Assembly: GCA_002432425.1 (NCBI GenBank)
Contig: DJEL01000046.1
Span: 1 to 17,898 of the forward strand
Direction of reading: 5' to 3'
Source: Lachnospiraceae bacterium UBA5899
GTDB taxonomy: Bacteria > Bacillota > Clostridia > Lachnospirales > Lachnospiraceae
DNA: 17,898 nucleotides
Below, piece by piece: positions 15,119-17,898 of this stretch (positions are counted from its first letter, which is position 1; every line of letters begins with the position of its first letter). The notes under the pieces are model-generated. The model was given only the letters and a program-made list of their open reading frames with translations, did no database searches and was not told the origin of the DNA. The position numbers and the translations under genes were made by a program.

Positions 15119-16617
15119 CTTTCTTTTTGTTTCATGGCAAGTTCCACCGCTTTGTAAGCGCCGTCATACAGACCGGCATTTTTATTTACCATAATGTTTT
15201 CGCACATATCCGTAAGCAGCCCCTCATCCTGCAAAAACAAATCCAGCATCTGTATGGTATGGGGAATATCCCGGCATTCGAGTGTGCCGTCCCCCACTTC
15301 CGCCGAATGAATAGCGCCCCACATTTCATGCTTGCCGACTCTTCGGATAAACAGCTTCGGCACCGGATAAAATGCCAGTTCGCTGGGCTTTGTCACCAAA
15401 ACATCACAGCTTCTCATAAGCAGGTTGGTACAATAAACCGCTTCAAAAATGTTTTGATGATAAAATCCGTGAATACCGGTAATTTCGGTTTTTCCTTCTA
15501 ATGCATCCTCCGCAAAGCGCTCCGTTTCCTGCCAGTTGTCAAAATGCTCTGCGGACAGCTCTCCCATCTGCGGAATTTCTTTTAACAACGCATCCCATAC
15601 GTTTTTATAATCACCCACGTTGACGTAGAGCGCCGCCTGCCCCTTTTCGATAAAGGGCAGCAGATAACGGATAATCGCCGCAAAAATTTCTTTCTGGGCA
15701 CCCGCTCCGCCAATGGTCAAAAGAAACCGTATGGGCTTCTTCTGCTTTCTTCTTTCTATTCTTGCCCCGCAGTCCTTTTCAATATTGCTTACCAGCTCAT
15801 GGTCAATATAATGTCCCGTATAAACGAGGCTGTCCGCCGGCATGGGCTTATTTACCTTTTTGCCGTTCATACCGTTTAATATCCGGTAACCCATGTAGGA
15901 ATTGTGGCACTGGATGGTGTGGATGCTGCCCTCCGACAGATGCAGCGCCATGGGCCAGTTGTCGGGAATGGCGTTCACCACGTACTGCATACCGGCATGG
16001 ACGGCTGCCTGGGACGGCCATACATGTGTGCCGATAACCGGAATGTCCTTGGGAATGTTCCGAAACACCGGTGCCATCAGCTCTGCATTTTTCTGGTCCG
16101 CCGCATTGTAGGACAACGCCCGGAAACCTTCGTAATTCATGGGTTCCCATACCAGTTTGTTAAAAATAGGGTTCTTCGACAAACGGGAACCAAGGGAATA
16201 CAAATCGTTCTGCGCGCTGATGACCTTGGTGCAGGTGGTTTCCCCATAGGAATTCAAATCCATCCAGTAGGGGGTATATCCCATTGCCTTTGCTGCGGAT
16301 GCCATTGCCATGGAAATGCGGTAATGCCCGAATCCCATGCGGATATTGGCTACGATGATTCCTTTTTCCCTGTCAAACTCCTCGCTGGCGGATTTGTTTT
16401 CGGGATTATAATGGGCGTTCGTCGTAAGTTCCCCGATAAGAAGGTTCTGTACGCCCAGCAAATCACCGATGTAGGGATTTTTTTCAATCCTTACCCGGTA
16501 GTCCCTCTGCGCATCGTCCCCGAATTTCTTCCTGTATTTCTTCTGGGAACGTACTGCTTTTTTATAAACCTTTTCCGGCATTTCGTTGCCGAAGATAACC
16601 TTTGCCCTGTCGCTCAT
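15112..16617 (-). CDS. GT-B-fold glycosyltransferase-like protein, unnamed
   Basis: The 501-residue product has no name I can assign. Two regions suggest a GT-B fold like MurG or monogalactosyl-diacylglycerol synthase: an N-terminal half with GIIVANIRMGFGHYRISMAM (about 86-105), where the glycine-histidine loop resembles the acceptor side of MGDG synthases, and a C-terminal half with FLLTIGGAGAQKE near 300, matching the glycine-rich donor loop of Glyco_tran_28 proteins. The early region (1-85) is basic and helical. No transmembrane segment or signal peptide is seen, so it would act on the cytosolic side or membrane face. Start: ATG with AAGGAGG six bases upstream. It lies 43 bases after TetR and 76 before MelB. 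Sugar transfer to a lipid or other acceptor is inference; a non-catalytic GT-B protein is possible. Confidence 0.7.
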   Translation of the reverse strand: MSDRAKVIFGNEMPEKVYKKAVRSQKKYRKKFGDDAQRDYRVRIEKNPYIGDLLGVQNLLIGELTTNAHYNPENKSASEEFDREKGIIVANIRMGFGHYRISMAMASAAKAMGYTPYWMDLNSYGETTCTKVISAQNDLYSLGSRLSKNPIFNKLVWEPMNYEGFRALSYNAADQKNAELMAPVFRNIPKDIPVIGTHVWPSQAAVHAGMQYVVNAIPDNWPMALHLSEGSIHTIQCHNSYMGYRILNGMNGKKVNKPMPADSLVYTGHYIDHELVSNIEKDCGARIERRKQKKPIRFLLTIGGAGAQKEIFAAIIRYLLPFIEKGQAALYVNVGDYKNVWDALLKEIPQMGELSAEHFDNWQETERFAEDALEGKTEITGIHGFYHQNIFEAVYCTNLLMRSCDVLVTKPSELAFYPVPKLFIRRVGKHEMWGAIHSAEVGDGTLECRDIPHTIQMLDLFLQDEGLLTDMCENIMVNKNAGLYDGAYKAVELAMKQKESR

Positions 16618-16660
16618 GTTCTGCCTCCTTACTATAAATGTGCTTCTGTGCCGTGATGCC

Positions 16661-17230
16661 TCACTTGACGGTGATGCCGTCCATCAGGATAGCAACTACC
16701 TCATTCAGCGCCTCCTGATAGGAAATGCCGCTCTGTATCAGGATGTCCCGTTGGAAAAACTGCTCCAGTGTCGCCTCCATCATGGTTTTCAGCACCGGAA
16801 TTTTCACATTTCGGATTTTTCCTTCCGCAATTCCCTGTTCTATCAGGGAAATCGTGCTTTCCCAGCCGCTCTCCAGACGCTTCTGCACCTTTTTATACAC
16901 CTTGGGATATTTGTCCTTAAGCTGGTAAAGCTGCCCCAGGTCCAAATCCTTATACCCTTCCGGGAGCACACCCAGGATGCTCCTTATCTTTTCTACTGTG
17001 TCCAGAGAAGTATCTTCCAATACCTTCTGTTCACTTTCTTTAATAGAACCAAAGCAGTAATCCACCATTTCCGAAATCAGCGAATTTTTGTCCTGAAACA
17101 CGGTATAAATGGTCTTTTTGCTCATTCCGAGGAGCGCTGCGATATCGTCCATGGTGAACTTCAGCCCTTTCTTATGAAAAGCCTGTATGGTTCCCTCCAA
17201 AATGGTATCTCTCAGTTCTGTATTTGCCAT
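16661..17230 (-). CDS. TetR-family transcriptional regulator
   Basis: A 189-residue TetR-type repressor. The N-terminal DNA-binding domain includes the HTH FTMDDIAALLGMSKKTIYTVF (about residues 25-45); the rest is the helical ligand-binding and dimer domain, which is divergent and does not reveal the effector. Length is typical. Start: ATG with AAGGGG five bases upstream. Two 26-bp inverted repeats with the same arms bracket its promoter, which strongly suggests self-repression. As the first gene of the run with the GT-B-like, MelB and GH36 genes, repression of its own promoter would control the whole operon. TetR control of a galactoside operon is less common than LacI or AraC control. Confidence 0.93.
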   Translation of the reverse strand: MANTELRDTILEGTIQAFHKKGLKFTMDDIAALLGMSKKTIYTVFQDKNSLISEMVDYCFGSIKESEQKVLEDTSLDTVEKIRSILGVLPEGYKDLDLGQLYQLKDKYPKVYKKVQKRLESGWESTISLIEQGIAEGKIRNVKIPVLKTMMEATLEQFFQRDILIQSGISYQEALNEVVAILMDGITVK

Positions 17231-17252
17231 ATTTTCCCCTTCATCCCTTTCG

Positions 17253-17278
17253 GAAACTATTTTTATTGTTTTAGTTTC
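17253..17278. promoter_or_regulatory. TetR operator 1 (downstream of -10)
   Basis: Arms GAAACTA (17253-17259) and TAGTTTC (17272-17278) are separated by 12 bases; one more base pairs on each side. It starts four bases after the -10 and covers the transcription start. Operator 2 has the same arms and the same 12-base spacing. Confidence 0.75.
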
Positions 17279-17281
17279 CTA

Positions 17282-17310
17282 ATTGTATCATTGTACAAAA
17301 ATAAAAACAA
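17282..17310 (-). promoter_or_regulatory. promoter of the TetR-led operon
   Basis: On the minus strand, TTGTTT (17305-17310) and TACAAT (17282-17287) have a 17-base spacer, with an extended -10 TG one base before TACAAT. The -35 abuts operator 2 and the -10 is next to operator 1. Confidence 0.75.
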
Positions 17311-17344
17311 GAAACTATTTTTACAAAAATAGTTTCTTGTTTTT
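17303..17344. terminator. 42-bp perfect inverted repeat, terminator of the HD gene
   Basis: Two perfect 20-base arms (17303-17322 and 17325-17344) flank two central bases. On the minus strand the hairpin is followed by TTTTTATTTTTG, so it can end transcription from the HD gene, which stops 34 bases upstream. The other strand also has a T-rich tail within its arm. The middle of this repeat is TetR operator 2, so the same DNA serves both roles. Confidence 0.75.
17311..17336. promoter_or_regulatory. TetR operator 2 (upstream of -35)
   Basis: Arms GAAACTA (17311-17317) and TAGTTTC (17330-17336) with a 12-base spacer, the same layout as operator 1. It ends directly at the -35 box. Centres of the two operators are 58 bp apart, so two dimers could close the promoter from both sides. 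Confidence 0.75.
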
Positions 17345-17378
17345 GTGAATAATGCGGAACCCTTGCTGTCCGTTATGA

Positions 17379-17898
17379 TTATTCGGCTTCCTTCTGCATT
17401 TCCGCCGCGATTTCGTCCTCAGTAGCCGCCATCGCCTGCAGGGTCAGGGTAAGCAGTTTTTCCAAATCCCAGCCCAACTGCTCTGCGCCGCGTTCAATTA
17501 CTTCCCGGGAACAGCCTGCTGCAAAGCCTTTACTCTTGTATTTCTTTTTTAAGGATTTCAATTCCATGTCCTTGGTGCTCTTGGACGGGCGCATCAGAGC
17601 AGCCGCCCAGATAAGTCCGGTCAGCTCGTCCGCCGCAAAAAGCACTTTTTCCATCTCATGCTCCGGCGCTACGGAAAGCGTGGTGCCGCAGCCTACGGTA
17701 ATGCCGTAACCATGGGAAACCACACCGTGAATAATGTCCTCTCCCACGCCGTGGCTTCTGAGCAGTTCCGGCGCCTTCAGGCAGTGCTCCTCCGGGTACA
17801 GTTCAAAATCCACGTCATGAAGCAGTCCCACGATGCCCCAGTGCTCCGCTTCCTCACCGTATCCCAGCTCCTTTGCATACCATTTCATGACTGCTTCC
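17379..17898 (-). CDS. HD-domain hydrolase, 5' end outside the window
   Basis: An HD-superfamily protein, probably a metal-dependent phosphohydrolase. The His-Asp pair is in HWGIVGLLHDVDFE, with further conserved parts SHGYG and FAADELTGLIWAAALMRPSKS. An ATG at 17888 gives 169 residues, but the frame stays open to the window edge (…EAV before that Met), there is no ribosome binding site before it, and relatives carry about 20-30 more residues including another helix, so I treat it as partial with its start to the right. The C-terminus is acidic and complete. Substrate is unknown. It ends at the inverted-repeat terminator before the TetR promoter and so is probably a separate unit. Confidence 0.85.
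   Translation of the reverse strand, partial: EAVMKWYAKELGYGEEAEHWGIVGLLHDVDFELYPEEHCLKAPELLRSHGVGEDIIHGVVSHGYGITVGCGTTLSVAPEHEMEKVLFAADELTGLIWAAALMRPSKSTKDMELKSLKKKYKSKGFAAGCSREVIERGAEQLGWDLEKLLTLTLQAMAATEDEIAAEMQKEAE

Noticed and set aside
15904..16656. 250-codon plus-strand frame opposite the GT-B-like gene
   Set aside because: Antisense shadow of a minus-strand gene with a good ribosome binding site; no family seen.

Overview
The window reads as a piece of a low-to-mid GC Firmicutes chromosome, most likely a gut Clostridia/Lachnospiraceae. This is inference. It rests on strong AGGAGG-type ribosome binding sites, sigma-A promoters with 17-bp spacers, a MelB/GH36 galactoside pair, and an HTH-AAA-PD-(D/E)XK protein of a kind common in that family. 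All 13 well-supported genes lie on the minus strand, so transcription runs from high to low coordinates. I saw no tRNA, rRNA, CRISPR array or insertion sequence.

Right part (about 17.9 to 9.2 kb, GC-rich). A partial HD-domain hydrolase enters from the right edge. It ends at a 42-bp perfect inverted repeat that acts as terminator and also carries one of two matching 26-bp operators around a TetR-family regulator promoter. TetR is followed by an unnamed GT-B-like protein, a MelB-type symporter, a GH36 alpha-galactosidase (overlapping the symporter by ATGA) and a UvrD/Rep-type helicase. Spacings are short and no internal promoter was found, so this looks like one operon for galactoside uptake and hydrolysis with a surface-glycan-like gene, under TetR control.

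Middle (about 9.2 to 4.95 kb). purC has its own promoter and a strong terminator. It is followed by a metallophosphoesterase, a small XRE regulator, and a TROVE/Ro60-like protein with a vWA domain (DUF2828-like).

Left part (about 4.95 to 0 kb, visibly AT-rich). This resembles a small accessory or defence-type island. It holds an HTH-AAA ATPase-PD-(D/E)XK nuclease whose promoter carries three copies of a 13-bp palindrome, a small unknown protein coupled to it by an ATGA overlap, a stand-alone nucleotidyltransferase-fold protein with its own promoter, and a type I DNA methyltransferase subunit (HsdM) with its own promoter and a promoter-proximal inverted repeat. No hsdS or hsdR is visible; either could lie beyond the left edge.

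The best candidates for something undescribed are two. One is the ATPase-nuclease/small-protein pair with its apparently self-directed three-operator promoter. The other is the TetR locus, where two 26-bp operators bracket the promoter and one doubles as the upstream gene's terminator.
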